Positions 35,140 to 45,420 of a stretch of DNA of 64,000 nucleotides are shown here, one piece after another. The stretch comes from Nonomuraea cypriaca (GTDB lineage: Bacteria > Actinomycetota > Actinomycetes > Streptosporangiales > Streptosporangiaceae). Numbering within the stretch: the first letter of the stretch is position 1; each line of letters begins with the position of its first letter. A program made the translations under genes and the position numbers. The notes under the pieces are model-generated. The model worked only from the letters and a program-made list of their open reading frames with translations. It ran no database searches and was not told the DNA's origin. The DNA lies in assembly GCF_015645445.1 (NCBI RefSeq), contig NZ_JADOGI010000032.1, positions 1 through 64,000 of the forward strand, read 5' to 3'.

Positions 35140-35843
35140 CCGTCGACTTCGCCAGGCTCCACGTAGGCCCCGGCGTACGCGTGCTCGACCTGGGCTGCGG
35201 CGGCGGCAGGCACGCCTTCGAGGTGCTGCGCCGGGGGGCGGACGTGACCGCGTTCGACATGGACCAGTCGGAGCTGGACAGCGTGGCGGCCATGTTCGCG
35301 GCGATGGACAAGGCGGGCGAGGTGCCCCCGGGGGCAACCGCCGAGACCGTTCAGGGCACGGCGCTCGACATGCCGTTCGATGACGGCACCTTCGACCGGA
35401 TCATCGCGGCCGAGGTCCTGGAGCACATCCCCGACGACATGGCGGCCATGCGCGAGATCTTCCGCGTGCTCAAACCCGGCGGAACGACCGCCGTGACCGT
35501 GCCGAGCTTCCTGCCCGAGCGGATCTGCTGGGCGCTGGACGAGGACTACCACACGGCCCCCGGGGGACATGTCCGGATTTATACGTTGGCTGAGTTGTCC
35601 GCCAAGCTGAAGTCCACCGGGTTCGAGATCGGCCCCCACCACCACGCCCACGGGCTGCACGCGCCGTACTGGTGGCTCAAGTGCGCGGTCGGCGTCAACA
35701 ACGACGAGCACCCGCTCGCGAAGGCATACCACGAGTTGCTGGTCTGGGACATCATGAAGCGCCCTGCGGCGACCAGGATCGCCGAGACCGTGCTCAATCC
35801 GATCATCGGCAAGAGCCTGGTCCTCTACGTCAGAAAGCCATGA
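35133..35843 (+). CDS. Class I SAM-dependent methyltransferase
   Basis: 236 residues from GTG 35133, inside the end of the glycosyltransferase gene. Motif I is VRVLDLGCGGGRHAFEVLRR, motif II FDMDQSELD, and the Methyltransf_11 post-motif is FDRIIAAEVLEHIPDD. The C-terminal part (MKRPAATRIAETVLNPIIGK) suggests an amphipathic, possibly membrane-associated end. It is coupled to both neighbours by overlaps and is likely to modify the product of the adjacent glycosyltransferase. Confidence 0.85.
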   Translation: MLTVDFARLHVGPGVRVLDLGCGGGRHAFEVLRRGADVTAFDMDQSELDSVAAMFAAMDKAGEVPPGATAETVQGTALDMPFDDGTFDRIIAAEVLEHIPDDMAAMREIFRVLKPGGTTAVTVPSFLPERICWALDEDYHTAPGGHVRIYTLAELSAKLKSTGFEIGPHHHAHGLHAPYWWLKCAVGVNNDEHPLAKAYHELLVWDIMKRPAATRIAETVLNPIIGKSLVLYVRKP

Positions 35844-36922
35844 TCTCCCATGCCGAGGTCGTGCGAACGGCCGAGAGCATCGCGGCGATTCAGCAGGACG
35901 ACGGCGGCGTGCCGTGGCCGGAGGGCCACGTCGACGCGTGGAACCACGTCGAGTGCCTGATGGCGATGTCCGTCGCGGGCCTGGCGGAGCCCGTACGGCG
36001 CGGATACGCGTGGCTGGCCGGGCACCAGCGCGCGGACGGCTCCTGGCCGATGAAGCTGGTCGACGGCGTGCCCACCGAGCTGAACGGCGAGACCAACCAC
36101 GCCGCCTACGTCGCCGCCGGCGTCTGGCACCACCACCTCGTCACCGGCGACCTGGCCTTCACCGAGCGCAGCTGGCCCATGGTCAAGGCCGCGCTCGACT
36201 ACGTGGCGGGCCTCCAGACCGAGCGCGGCGAGATCGTCTGGGAACGCGACGCCCAGGGCAGGGCGGCGGCGTACGCGCTGCTGACCGGGTGCTCGTCCAT
36301 CCACCAGGGGCTGCGCTGCGGGGTGCTGCTCGCCGACCACCTGGGTGACCCGCAGCCGCACTGGGAGCTGGCCGCCGACCGGCTGGCGCACGTGCTGGCG
36401 GCGCATCCCGAGGCGTTCGCGGACAAGAGCCGCTTCTCCATGGACTGGTACTACCCGGTGCTCGGCGGCGCGGTACGCGGGCGGCAGGCGTACGAGCTGC
36501 TGGAGCGCGAGTGGGCCACGTTCGTGGTGCCGGGGCTGGGCATCAGGTGCGTGTCGGACCAGCCGTGGGTGACCGCGGCGGAGACCTGCGAGCTGGTGCT
36601 GGCGCTCGACGCCGTGGGCGACCGGGGGCGGGCGGTCACGCTGTTCTCCGACATCCAGCATCTGCGGCACGAGGACGGTTCGTACTGGACGGGTTGGCAG
36701 TTCGCCAACCGCAAGCACTTCCCCCACGAACGCTCCGGCTACACGGCCGCCGCCGTCGTCCTGGCGGCCGACGCGCTGCTGGAGCTGTCGCCGGGGTCTG
36801 GCCTGTTCCGCGACGTCGACGGGATGTCGGTGTTCGATCCCGACGTCTGCGGCTGCGGCGCGGGCACGGGACCGTGGGTGCCGCCGCAGGCCGCGGAAGG
36901 GCTGCAGGGCGAAGGAGCCTGA
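35840..36922 (+). CDS. Terpene cyclase/prenyltransferase-like alpha-barrel protein
   Basis: 360 residues from ATG 35840, which overlaps the methyltransferase stop (ATGA). Helical-hairpin repeats with QW-like motifs (GHQRADGSWPMKL, RHEDGSYWTGWQFANRKHFP) suggest the alpha/alpha barrel of squalene cyclases or prenyltransferases. No DXDD acid motif is evident, so cyclase chemistry is not assured. The Cys-rich end CGCGAGTGP may bind metal. Together with the preceding glycosyltransferase and methyltransferase it forms one tightly overlapped unit. Confidence 0.65.
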   Translation: MISHAEVVRTAESIAAIQQDDGGVPWPEGHVDAWNHVECLMAMSVAGLAEPVRRGYAWLAGHQRADGSWPMKLVDGVPTELNGETNHAAYVAAGVWHHHLVTGDLAFTERSWPMVKAALDYVAGLQTERGEIVWERDAQGRAAAYALLTGCSSIHQGLRCGVLLADHLGDPQPHWELAADRLAHVLAAHPEAFADKSRFSMDWYYPVLGGAVRGRQAYELLEREWATFVVPGLGIRCVSDQPWVTAAETCELVLALDAVGDRGRAVTLFSDIQHLRHEDGSYWTGWQFANRKHFPHERSGYTAAAVVLAADALLELSPGSGLFRDVDGMSVFDPDVCGCGAGTGPWVPPQAAEGLQGEGA

Positions 36923-36969
36923 CCACCCGGAGCCCCAACCTCACAAGGGCTTTTGCGGGTTCTTTGCCG

Positions 36970-38061
36970 ATGAAATCCGGTGCGCCGCCGATGAACGGCG
37001 CATTGGGGTTACTAGCTTCGGGAGTGGCCGTACGAGGCGTCTTCGGGGGAAGCGTGGGCGACACGGGCACAACATCGTTCTTGGACCAGGCTGGGACCGA
37101 GCCGACACCGGGACCGACACTGAGCGCGGCCAAGAGGCTGCGGAGGTTTCTGGTCAAGGATCCGCTGGAGTCCGATCTGAGTCGGCGGAGGTTCCGGCTG
37201 AGGAATGGAGCTTCTCGGGCAGTATTCACCGATGCCGAAAAATCGTATGTTTTCGGCTTCAACGCAGTGATGTCGCGGGAAGTCGAGAAAATCGAGGAAA
37301 TTTCGCCTGGGCAGCGGCCTTTCGGTTACGAGGGCGCCGCGGCGGCCTGCACCGTACTCGATCTTCTTACGCTGACCCGGGGCCGGCGCCTTCACGAGCT
37401 ACTTGCCGGCCCCGCCCAGCATCACCGGCACGCCGCCTACCTGGGCGCCGGCCGCGGATACGCGCTGCTGTGCCTGCGGCCCGCACGCGGCGCGCGACGC
37501 GCTCACCCGCTGCTGCGGTGGCTGGCCATGGACGGGTTCGGCTTCCAGTGGAGCCTGGCCAGGGCCGACCGGATGGTGGGCGAGCGGACGATGCCCCGCC
37601 TGCTCAGCCGGGCCCACTGCGCGATCTTCGACCAGGGGCTCGGCCGGCTGCTCTGGTACCACGACTCCGCCTCGCCCGACGACGTCGGCGCCAGGGTCGG
37701 GGCCTACCCGGCGGGGCGGCGGGCCGACCTGTGGAGCGGGGTCGGGTTCGCGGCCACGTACACGGGTGGGGCCGAGTCCGACGAGCTCTGGCGGCTGACC
37801 GAGCACGCGGCGTCCGACGGGTTCCGTGCCCACCTGGCGCAGGGGTGCGCGTTCGCCGTGGCCGCCCGGCTGCGGTCGGGTGCGCTGCCCGGCCACACGG
37901 CGCAGGCCGTGCCGCTCCTGGCCGACGCTGCCCCGGAGGAGGCGGCCTCGTGGACCGACCGGGCGCTCATCGCGCTCGGGCACGAGGCGCACACGCACGA
38001 CGACTTCCGGCGCTGGCAGGCCCACACCCGCCGCTCATGGAACCGCCGCCACCACCACTGA
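36970..38061 (+). CDS. DUF1702 family protein
   Basis: Up to 363 residues; ATG 36970 is the first candidate start, and the conserved part begins near residue 50. DUF1702 features are RRFRLRNGASRAVFTDAEKS, YVFGFNAVMSREVEK, PFGYEGAAAACTVLDLLTL, HAAYLGAGRGYALL and LLRWLAMDGFGFQ. Members occur next to enediyne and other natural-product genes, with unknown biochemistry. It starts 47 bp after the cyclase-like gene. Confidence 0.7.
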   Translation: MKSGAPPMNGALGLLASGVAVRGVFGGSVGDTGTTSFLDQAGTEPTPGPTLSAAKRLRRFLVKDPLESDLSRRRFRLRNGASRAVFTDAEKSYVFGFNAVMSREVEKIEEISPGQRPFGYEGAAAACTVLDLLTLTRGRRLHELLAGPAQHHRHAAYLGAGRGYALLCLRPARGARRAHPLLRWLAMDGFGFQWSLARADRMVGERTMPRLLSRAHCAIFDQGLGRLLWYHDSASPDDVGARVGAYPAGRRADLWSGVGFAATYTGGAESDELWRLTEHAASDGFRAHLAQGCAFAVAARLRSGALPGHTAQAVPLLADAAPEEAASWTDRALIALGHEAHTHDDFRRWQAHTRRSWNRRHHH

Positions 38062-38303
38062 ACCACCGCCTCCCCCCCGGCCCGCACCGCCGCCGGACCC
38101 GCAGCACCCGCCCAGGGGCCGGCGCCTCTGTCAGCCCGGGGCGTTCGTCCGGGATTCCAGGACCGCGACGAGCTGGTTGAGCCCGTCGACGATCTGCTCG
38201 CGCCGCTCCCCGGTCATGCCGACCGCGCCCTCGTCGGGTACGTCGGCATGCTGGCCGCCCTGCTGCTCTCCCGCCCCTGGCGAGGCCGGGGAGAGGCGGG
38301 CGG

Positions 38304-39467
<1,164 letters not shown>

Positions 39468-39471
<4 letters not shown>

Positions 39472-39659
39472 GAGTCAAAGTGGACGAACTGGTCTGCGAG
39501 GCCAACGCCGTGTGCATGGGACTCGCGCCGGAGGTGTTCGAGGTCGACGACGACGACCACCTTCACATCCTCCTCCCCGAACCACCCCCCGAGAGGCTGG
39601 ACCAGGTCCGCCACGCGGTCAGGTCCTGCCCCAAAGCCGCCCTTTCCCTCGAGGAATGA
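39468..39659 (+). CDS. Small ferredoxin, FdxD-like 3Fe-4S type
   Basis: 63 residues with AGGAGG 6 nt before ATG 39468. It has three cysteines in the pattern CEANAVC followed by SCP near the C-terminus, typical of 3Fe-4S ferredoxins that serve P450s in actinobacteria. It resembles the KstR-controlled FdxD of mycobacteria (MRVxVD start, CExNAVC). It probably carries electrons to the P450 at 28762. Confidence 0.85.
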
Positions 39660-39685
39660 CCCCAAGCGCCCAGGAGGAACCTCAC

Positions 39686-40774
39686 ATGCGCGCCGCGATC
39701 CTGCACGCCGTAGGCAACGACAAGCTCGACATCCGCGACGACGTCACCCTGGCTCCGGTGGGGCCGGCGGAGGTACGCGTACGGATCAGGGCGACCGGCG
39801 TCTGCCACTCGGACCTGTCGGCCATGTCCGGCGTGCTGCCCCAGCCCGTGCCGCTGATCCCCGGCCATGAGGGCGCGGGCGAGGTGGTCGAGGTGGGCGA
39901 GCACGTCACCTCGGTCAAGCCGGGCGACCACGTGGTGATCAGCTGGCGTCCGGCCTGCCAGGAGTGCGACCTGTGCGTGGGCGGGCAGCCGTACCTGTGC
40001 GCGAAGTACATGATCGAGTCCTTCAGAAAGGGCGCCTTCAGGTTCGGCGGCGACGGGGCCATGGCGTTCGGGATGGCGGGGTGCGGCACCTGGGCCGAGG
40101 AGATCATCGTGCCGTGGCAGGGCGCGATCAGGATCGACGACGACGTGCCCTGGGAGGCGGCGGCGCTGATCGGCTGCGGCATCACCACCGGGGTGGGCGC
40201 CGCGATCAACACCGCTAAGGTGCGCCCCGGCTCCACGGTCGCGGTGATCGGCTGCGGCGGCGTCGGCCTCTCCGTCATCCAGGGCGCGCGCCTGTCCGGC
40301 GCGCGCACGATCCTCGCGATCGATCCGCTGGAGTCCAAGCACGCGCTGGCCAAGAAGGTCGGGGCGACGCACGCGGTGACACCCGAGGAGGTCCCCGGCG
40401 CACTGACCGAGCTCACCGGCGGCGCCGGCTTCGACTACGGCTTCGAGGTGGTCGGCAAGTCGGCCACGATCCAGAGCGCCTGGCAGGTCACGCGGGCGGG
40501 CGGCGACGTGGTCGTGGTCGGCGCGGGCGCGCTGGACGACATGGTGTCGATCTCGGCGTTCAGCCTGCTGTTCGAGGGCAAGAACCTGCTGTCCAGCCTG
40601 TACGGCGAGGCGGACGTACGCCACGACTTCCCCTACTTCGCCAAGCTCCACAAGTCCGGCCAGCTCGACCTGGAGTCGCTGATCAGCGCCCGCATCCGCC
40701 TCGGCGACCTGAACGACGCGGTCGCGGCCCTGCGCGCCGGCGAGGTCCTCCGCCAGATCGTCCTCATGGACTGA
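39686..40774 (+). CDS. Zinc-dependent alcohol dehydrogenase (MDR family)
   Basis: 362 residues; AGGAGG lies 7 nt before ATG 39686. Catalytic zinc ligands are in TGVCHSDLSAM and GHEGAGEVV. The structural zinc lobe is CQECDLCVGGQPYLC. The Rossmann motif is VIGCGGVGLSVIQGA. Its position behind the ferredoxin and KstR box suggests oxidation of the side-chain alcohol made by the P450, as proposed for mycobacterial AdhD/AdhB-like enzymes. Confidence 0.87.
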   Translation: MRAAILHAVGNDKLDIRDDVTLAPVGPAEVRVRIRATGVCHSDLSAMSGVLPQPVPLIPGHEGAGEVVEVGEHVTSVKPGDHVVISWRPACQECDLCVGGQPYLCAKYMIESFRKGAFRFGGDGAMAFGMAGCGTWAEEIIVPWQGAIRIDDDVPWEAAALIGCGITTGVGAAINTAKVRPGSTVAVIGCGGVGLSVIQGARLSGARTILAIDPLESKHALAKKVGATHAVTPEEVPGALTELTGGAGFDYGFEVVGKSATIQSAWQVTRAGGDVVVVGAGALDDMVSISAFSLLFEGKNLLSSLYGEADVRHDFPYFAKLHKSGQLDLESLISARIRLGDLNDAVAALRAGEVLRQIVLMD

Positions 40775-40801
40775 CCCCCGGCGCACGTGCTCGTCCCGTC
40801 C

Positions 40802-42100
40802 TCACCTCTGCGGGCGGGCGGGTACGATCCGGCCTGGGGATGACTCGCGGGTGTCCCAGCGAGTGCTGGCCAGGCGGCGCTCGGTCAGCGTGAGGAGATC
40901 GAAGATGTCGCGAGCGAGATAGCCCGTGGTGTTCCGCTCGACCTGCTTCGGGTGCAGGATGCCCGCCCCGGCGAGTTCTTCCAGGGCCTGCCGCGCGGCC
41001 GGATGCGTGACGGAGAGCAGGGATTGCACGGTACGAGCGGTCACGAGAGGTGCCGAGGGCAGCAGGTTCAGCAGGCGCGCCACCGCCGAATCGGCCCGGG
41101 GCACCGCCCGCAGCCCCTGCGACTCCCGGAACCGGCGGTGCCTTTCTGACCACTCGTCGTGCATCTCGTCGAGTTCGTCGGCGAACCTTTCCGCCTGCTC
41201 GACGGCGGTGGCGGTGGCCGCGAGGAACACCCGCAGCCAGGCGTTGACTCCCTGTCGCGCCTCCGCCGACCGGGGGTCTCCCGCGTACCTGTACGCGGTC
41301 AGACCTTCGATGTAGGCATCCGATCGCGTGAGAAGAACCAGGCTGATCGGGAGGATCGCATGCGGAGTGAGACCGCGCCGGGTGAGCACGGTGTGAACCA
41401 GCGCCCGGCCGACCCTGCCGTTGCCGTCGGTGAACGGGTGAATCGTCTCGAACTGCGCATGCGTCAGCGCGGCCTGAACCAGCGGAGCGTGTTCCGCGGT
41501 GTTGATGTACGACACGAGATCGTCCATCAACGGCCGGACATGCTCAGGCGGCGGCGGAACGAACTCGGCATCCAGCGGATGCCAGTTACCCCCGCCCACC
41601 CAGTTCTGTACCTCACGTAGCCCGTTGTGCTTCTCCCCGGGAAGCAGCACCCTCTGCAAGGCGACGATGTCCGCGGTCGTGACCGCCTCGACGGCGACGA
41701 GTTCGGTGACCGCCTGCCGGAGCGCCGTCACATTGTTCGCCACCAGAGCCGCCGTCGCGGTGAATCCCTTCGACACGCCGATCTCGTGCCGCGCCGCCAG
41801 TTCGGCGAGTGCGACCTGCTGCGGGGATGTCTGGAGCCCTTCGATGCGCGAGGAGGCGATCGCCTCCGACCGAAGGAGAAAGCGGGCCAGGCCGTCCACG
41901 CTGTGGCCGGCGGAATGCGCGGTGAGCCGTCGCACCACATGTTCGGCTCTGGCGGCTTCCTGGGCGACGTCCGGCGACACGACGAGACTCCCGCCCGTCA
42001 CCCGATCGGGCACGTACGGGCGGTAAACGCCACCGCGCCTGTCCCGTCGGCTCGGGGCATCCCATGCCGCGGGCCACGTCGCCTCAAGGTATGCCGCCAT
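40802..42100 (-). CDS. Fic family protein with class II inhibitory helix
   Basis: About 432 residues from ATG 42100, with AAAGGA upstream; the longer frame reads through operator DNA. The Fic core HPFTDGNGRVGRA has catalytic His221. The inhibitory motif SSRIEG lies upstream in the chain (class II arrangement), so activity is self-restrained. The C-terminal 90 residues form a winged helix (LVTARTVQSLLSVTHPAARQ, ALEELAGAGIL). Such proteins AMPylate targets and often bind DNA. An inverted-repeat array covers its 5' region, which fits autoregulation. Confidence 0.85.
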   Translation of the reverse strand: MAAYLEATWPAAWDAPSRRDRRGGVYRPYVPDRVTGGSLVVSPDVAQEAARAEHVVRRLTAHSAGHSVDGLARFLLRSEAIASSRIEGLQTSPQQVALAELAARHEIGVSKGFTATAALVANNVTALRQAVTELVAVEAVTTADIVALQRVLLPGEKHNGLREVQNWVGGGNWHPLDAEFVPPPPEHVRPLMDDLVSYINTAEHAPLVQAALTHAQFETIHPFTDGNGRVGRALVHTVLTRRGLTPHAILPISLVLLTRSDAYIEGLTAYRYAGDPRSAEARQGVNAWLRVFLAATATAVEQAERFADELDEMHDEWSERHRRFRESQGLRAVPRADSAVARLLNLLPSAPLVTARTVQSLLSVTHPAARQALEELAGAGILHPKQVERNTTGYLARDIFDLLTLTERRLASTRWDTRESSPGRIVPARPQR

Positions 42101-42105
42101 GGCGG

Positions 42106-42180
42106 TTATCCTTTCACGACCCCAGCCGCGATGAAAGGATAAGCCGTATCCTTTCATCGCGGCGGCCTTGGTGAAAGGAA
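42106..42180. promoter_or_regulatory. Palindromic operator array of the Fic gene
   Basis: A perfect 16-bp inverted repeat (CCGCGATGAAAGGATA at 42126-42141, its complement at 42147-42162, 5-nt spacer) is flanked by two further copies of the GTGAAAGGA core, at 42106-42117 and 42171-42179, facing inwards. The copy nearest the gene doubles as its ribosome binding site. Confidence 0.8.
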
Positions 42181-42202
42181 AACATCACCCGGCCGGAGGT
42201 GG

Positions 42203-43204
42203 TTACGTGGTGGAGAAGGCGGCGTCGAAGGCCGTGGACGGGGGGGTGATGGAGTTGAGGGTGCGGATGTAGGACAGCGCCTCCCGAGCCCCGTCCAGCC
42301 GGTCCATCCCCGCGTCCTCCCACTCGATCGAGATCGGCCCTTCGTAACCGATCGAGTTCAGCGCGCGGAAGCAGTCCTCCCAGGGCACGTCGCCCCGGCC
42401 GGTCGAGACGAAGTCCCAGCCCCTGCGCATGTCGGCCCACGGCAGGTGCGAGGACAGCCGGCCCTTGCGGCCGTCGCCGACGCGCATGCGGGTGTCCTTG
42501 CAGTCCACGTGGTAGATCCGGTCCTTGAAGTCCAGGATGAACGCCACCGGGTCCAGGTCCTGCCACACCATGTGCGACGGGTCCCAGTTGAGGCCGAACG
42601 CCGGCCGGTGACCGATGGCCTCCAGGGTCCGTACGGTCGTGTAGTAGTCGTACGCGATCTCGCTCGGGTGGATCTCGTGGGCGAAGCGCACCCCCACCTC
42701 GTCGAAGACGTCGAGGATCGGGTGCCAGCGGTCGGCGAAGTCCTGGTAGCCGGCCTCGACCATGGAGGCCGGCACCGGCGGGAACATCGCCACCGTGTGC
42801 CAGATCGACGAGCCGGTGAAGCCCACCACCGTGTCCACGCCGAGCAGCGACGCGGCGCGGGCCGTGTTCTTCATGTCCTCGGCCGCCGCCTGGCGTACGG
42901 ACTCCGGGTCGCCCGAACCCCAGATGCGGGCGGGCAGGATGGCCTTGTGGCGCTCGTCGATGAGGTCGCAGACGGCCTGGCCGACGAGGTGGTTGGAGAT
43001 CGTCCAGACCTTGAGCCCGTGCTTGTCGAGTTGGGCGCGCTTCTGCTCCACGTACGACGGGTCCGCCACGGCCTGGGCCACGTCGAAGTGGTCGCCCGAG
43101 CACGCGATCTCGAGCCCGTCGTAGCCCCATTCGGCCGCCAGCCTGCACACCTCCTCGAACGGCAGGTCGGCCCACTGTCCCGTGAACAGCGTGACTGGTC
43201 GCAT
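42203..43204 (-). CDS. TIM-barrel sugar isomerase/epimerase family protein
   Basis: 333 residues of the AP-endonuclease-2-like sugar isomerase superfamily. Markers are [63 protein letters not shown] and [10 protein letters not shown], with the His, Glu and Asp metal ligands. It is the last gene of a sugar operon, 3 bp after the Gfo/Idh dehydrogenase. That pairing is typical of inositol- or 3-keto-sugar-type catabolism. The substrate is not known. Confidence 0.82.
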   Translation of the reverse strand: MRPVTLFTGQWADLPFEEVCRLAAEWGYDGLEIACSGDHFDVAQAVADPSYVEQKRAQLDKHGLKVWTISNHLVGQAVCDLIDERHKAILPARIWGSGDPESVRQAAAEDMKNTARAASLLGVDTVVGFTGSSIWHTVAMFPPVPASMVEAGYQDFADRWHPILDVFDEVGVRFAHEIHPSEIAYDYYTTVRTLEAIGHRPAFGLNWDPSHMVWQDLDPVAFILDFKDRIYHVDCKDTRMRVGDGRKGRLSSHLPWADMRRGWDFVSTGRGDVPWEDCFRALNSIGYEGPISIEWEDAGMDRLDGAREALSYIRTLNSITPPSTAFDAAFSTT

Positions 43205-43207
43205 ACG

Positions 43208-44359
43208 TCAGTCCTCCACGTTCGTGTAGCGGCTGCCGTCAGCCGCGCTCTGCTCGACCGCCGCCAGCACCCGCTGCACCCGCAGCCCGTCGGCGAACGA
43301 GGGCGTGGGGTCGGCTCCGGTGGCGATCGCCTCCAGGAAGTCCTTGATCTCGTGAGTGAAGGTGTGCTCGTAACCGAGACCGTGGCCGGGCGGCCACCAG
43401 GCGTCCATGTACGGATGCTCGGGCTCGGTGACCAGGATCCGCTCGAAACCGCCGCCGCCCGCGCTGAACCACAACTCGTTCATGGCCTCGAAGTCGAAGG
43501 ACAGGCTGCCGAGCGAGCCGTTGATCTCGATGCGCATCGCGTTCTTGCGCCCGTAGGCGAACCTGGTCGCCTCGAACGAGGCCAGCGCCCCGCCGGAGAG
43601 CCTGCCGATGAACAGCGCCGCGTCGTCCACGGTGACCGTGCCCGTCGCCGACGTGCCGGTGGCCCCGAGCCCGGCCGACTCGGCGGCCAGCGGGCGTTCC
43701 TTGATGAACGTCTCCGTCAGCGCGGAGACCCCCACCACGTGCTGCCCGGTGATGAACTCGGCCGCGTCCACGATGTGCGACCCGATGTCGCCGAGCGCGC
43801 CCGCCCCGGCCTTGTCCTTCTGCAGCCGCCACACCAGCGGGAACTCCGGGTCGACGATCCAGTCCTGCAGGTACTGTGCCCGCACGTGCCTGATCTCGCC
43901 GATCCGGCCCTCCTCGACGTACCGGCGGGCGAGCGCGACCGCGGGCACCCGCCGGTAGTTGAAGGCCACCATGCTCTTGCCCGGCGCGGAGGCCGCGGCC
44001 CGCACCATGGCCTCGGCCTCGGCGACGGTGTTGGCCAGCGGTTTCTCACAGATGACGTGTTTGCCGGCGGCCAGCGCCGCGATGGCGATCTCGGCGTGCG
44101 AGTCGCCCGGCGTGCAGATGTCGACGATCTGTACGTCGTCGCGGTTGACCAGCTCTCTCCAGTCCGTCTCGGCGGCGGCCCAGCCGAGCTGCGCCGCCGC
44201 CGCCTCGGTGCGTTCCTTCGACCGGCCCGCCAGCACCGCCATGCGCGGTGCCAGCGGCAGGTCGAAGAAGGCCCCCACGCTGCGCCAGGCCTGGGAATGG
44301 ACACGGCCCATGAAGGCGTAGCCCACCATGCCCACGCCGATGGCGGTTCTGTCTGACAT
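43208..44359 (-). CDS. Gfo/Idh/MocA-family oxidoreductase
   Basis: 383 residues. NAD-binding GVGMVGYAFMGRVHSQAWR, then VDICTPGDSHAEIAIAALAA, the hallmark KHVICEKPLANT, and the substrate-side GALGDIGSHIVDAAEFI with the catalytic Asp-His. It most likely oxidises a cyclitol or hexose at one hydroxyl. It lies in an operon with the ABC transporter before it and the isomerase after it. Confidence 0.87.
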   Translation of the reverse strand: MSDRTAIGVGMVGYAFMGRVHSQAWRSVGAFFDLPLAPRMAVLAGRSKERTEAAAAQLGWAAAETDWRELVNRDDVQIVDICTPGDSHAEIAIAALAAGKHVICEKPLANTVAEAEAMVRAAASAPGKSMVAFNYRRVPAVALARRYVEEGRIGEIRHVRAQYLQDWIVDPEFPLVWRLQKDKAGAGALGDIGSHIVDAAEFITGQHVVGVSALTETFIKERPLAAESAGLGATGTSATGTVTVDDAALFIGRLSGGALASFEATRFAYGRKNAMRIEINGSLGSLSFDFEAMNELWFSAGGGGFERILVTEPEHPYMDAWWPPGHGLGYEHTFTHEIKDFLEAIATGADPTPSFADGLRVQRVLAAVEQSAADGSRYTNVED

Positions 44360-44370
44360 GCAACCCCCGA

Positions 44371-45420
44371 TCAGGATTCGAAGCCGAGCGCCCGATAATT
44401 CGCGACGTTCTCCGCCGTTATGGTCTCCGAAGCGAGCGTGATTGACTGCGGAACCTGGTTCTCCACGAGGTCACTCATGCCCTTACCCTGTGCTATCAGA
44501 CGCGCGAGCTTGATCGCCGAGGAGGCCATGGTGGGGCTGTAGGTGACCGTGGCCTTCAGCACCGACGTGCCGGCTTCGATCTCGCGCATCGCGTTGGCCG
44601 AGCCGGCGCCGCCGACCATGATGAACTCGTTCCTGCCCGCCTCCTTGATGGCGGCCAGCACGCCCACGCCCTGGTCGTCGTCGTGGTTCCAGAGCGCGTC
44701 GATCTTCGAATGCGCCTGGAGCAGCGACGTGGCGACCTCGTTGCCGGTTTCGACGGTGAAAGCGGCGTCCTGCTTGGCCGTGACGCTGAACCCGTACGTC
44801 TTCAGCGCGTCGGCGAAGCCCTTGGTGCGGTCCTGCGTCAGCGGCAGCGTGGCGACGCCCTGGATCTCCACGATGACGGGGTTCGAGACGCCCTTGTCCT
44901 GGAGCTGCTTGCCGATGTAGTGGCCTGCCGAGACGCCCATTCCGTAGTTGTCGCCGCCGACCCACGTCCGATAGGCCAATTTGTCGGGGAAAATCCGGTC
45001 GAGGTTGACGACCGGGATGCCCGCCTCGGTGGCCTGCAGCGCGACCTGGTTCAGCTGCTGACCGTCGTTCGGCAGGACGACCAGCACGTTCACCTTGGCC
45101 GCGATCAGCGACTCGACGGCGGAGATCTGCTGGTTGATGTCGTTCGTCGGCTCGACGGGCCGGAACTCGATGTCGGAATACTGCTTGGCGGTGGCCTCGG
45201 CGTTCTTGGCGATGGCCGCGATCCAGCCGTGGTCGGCCGCGGGCGCCGAGAAGCCGATCACGACCTTGGTGCCCGGCTGGTCGTTGCCGCTCGCCGCGGG
45301 GGCGGGCTGCGGCGCCCCCGTGGTGGGCGCGGCCGCGGGCTCGTTGCTGGTGCAGCCGGCCGTTAAGAGTACGGCTCCTCCGCCGAAGAGGAATCCTCTA
45401 CGCGCGACGTTCTCGCTCAT
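44371..45420 (-). CDS. Sugar-binding lipoprotein with Tat-like leader
   Basis: 349 residues. The leader combines twin arginines (ARRGFLFGGG) with a lipobox (LLTAGC), followed by an Ala/Pro-rich linker. The mature part is a ribose-type binding protein (VVIGFSAPAADHGWIAAIAK, NVLVVLPNDGQQLNQVAL, ALWNHDDDQGVGVLAAI). It overlaps the permease stop by 4 bp and serves the transporter encoded by the next two genes upstream in the operon. Confidence 0.87.
   Translation of the reverse strand: MSENVARRGFLFGGGAVLLTAGCTSNEPAAAPTTGAPQPAPAASGNDQPGTKVVIGFSAPAADHGWIAAIAKNAEATAKQYSDIEFRPVEPTNDINQQISAVESLIAAKVNVLVVLPNDGQQLNQVALQATEAGIPVVNLDRIFPDKLAYRTWVGGDNYGMGVSAGHYIGKQLQDKGVSNPVIVEIQGVATLPLTQDRTKGFADALKTYGFSVTAKQDAAFTVETGNEVATSLLQAHSKIDALWNHDDDQGVGVLAAIKEAGRNEFIMVGGAGSANAMREIEAGTSVLKATVTYSPTMASSAIKLARLIAQGKGMSDLVENQVPQSITLASETITAENVANYRALGFES

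Noticed and set aside
38180-38270. 28-codon minus-strand frame after the methyltransferase gene
   Set aside because: Too short, no ribosome site and no recognisable family.
42446-44356. 636-codon plus-strand frame
   Set aside because: Antisense shadow of the isomerase and Gfo/Idh genes.
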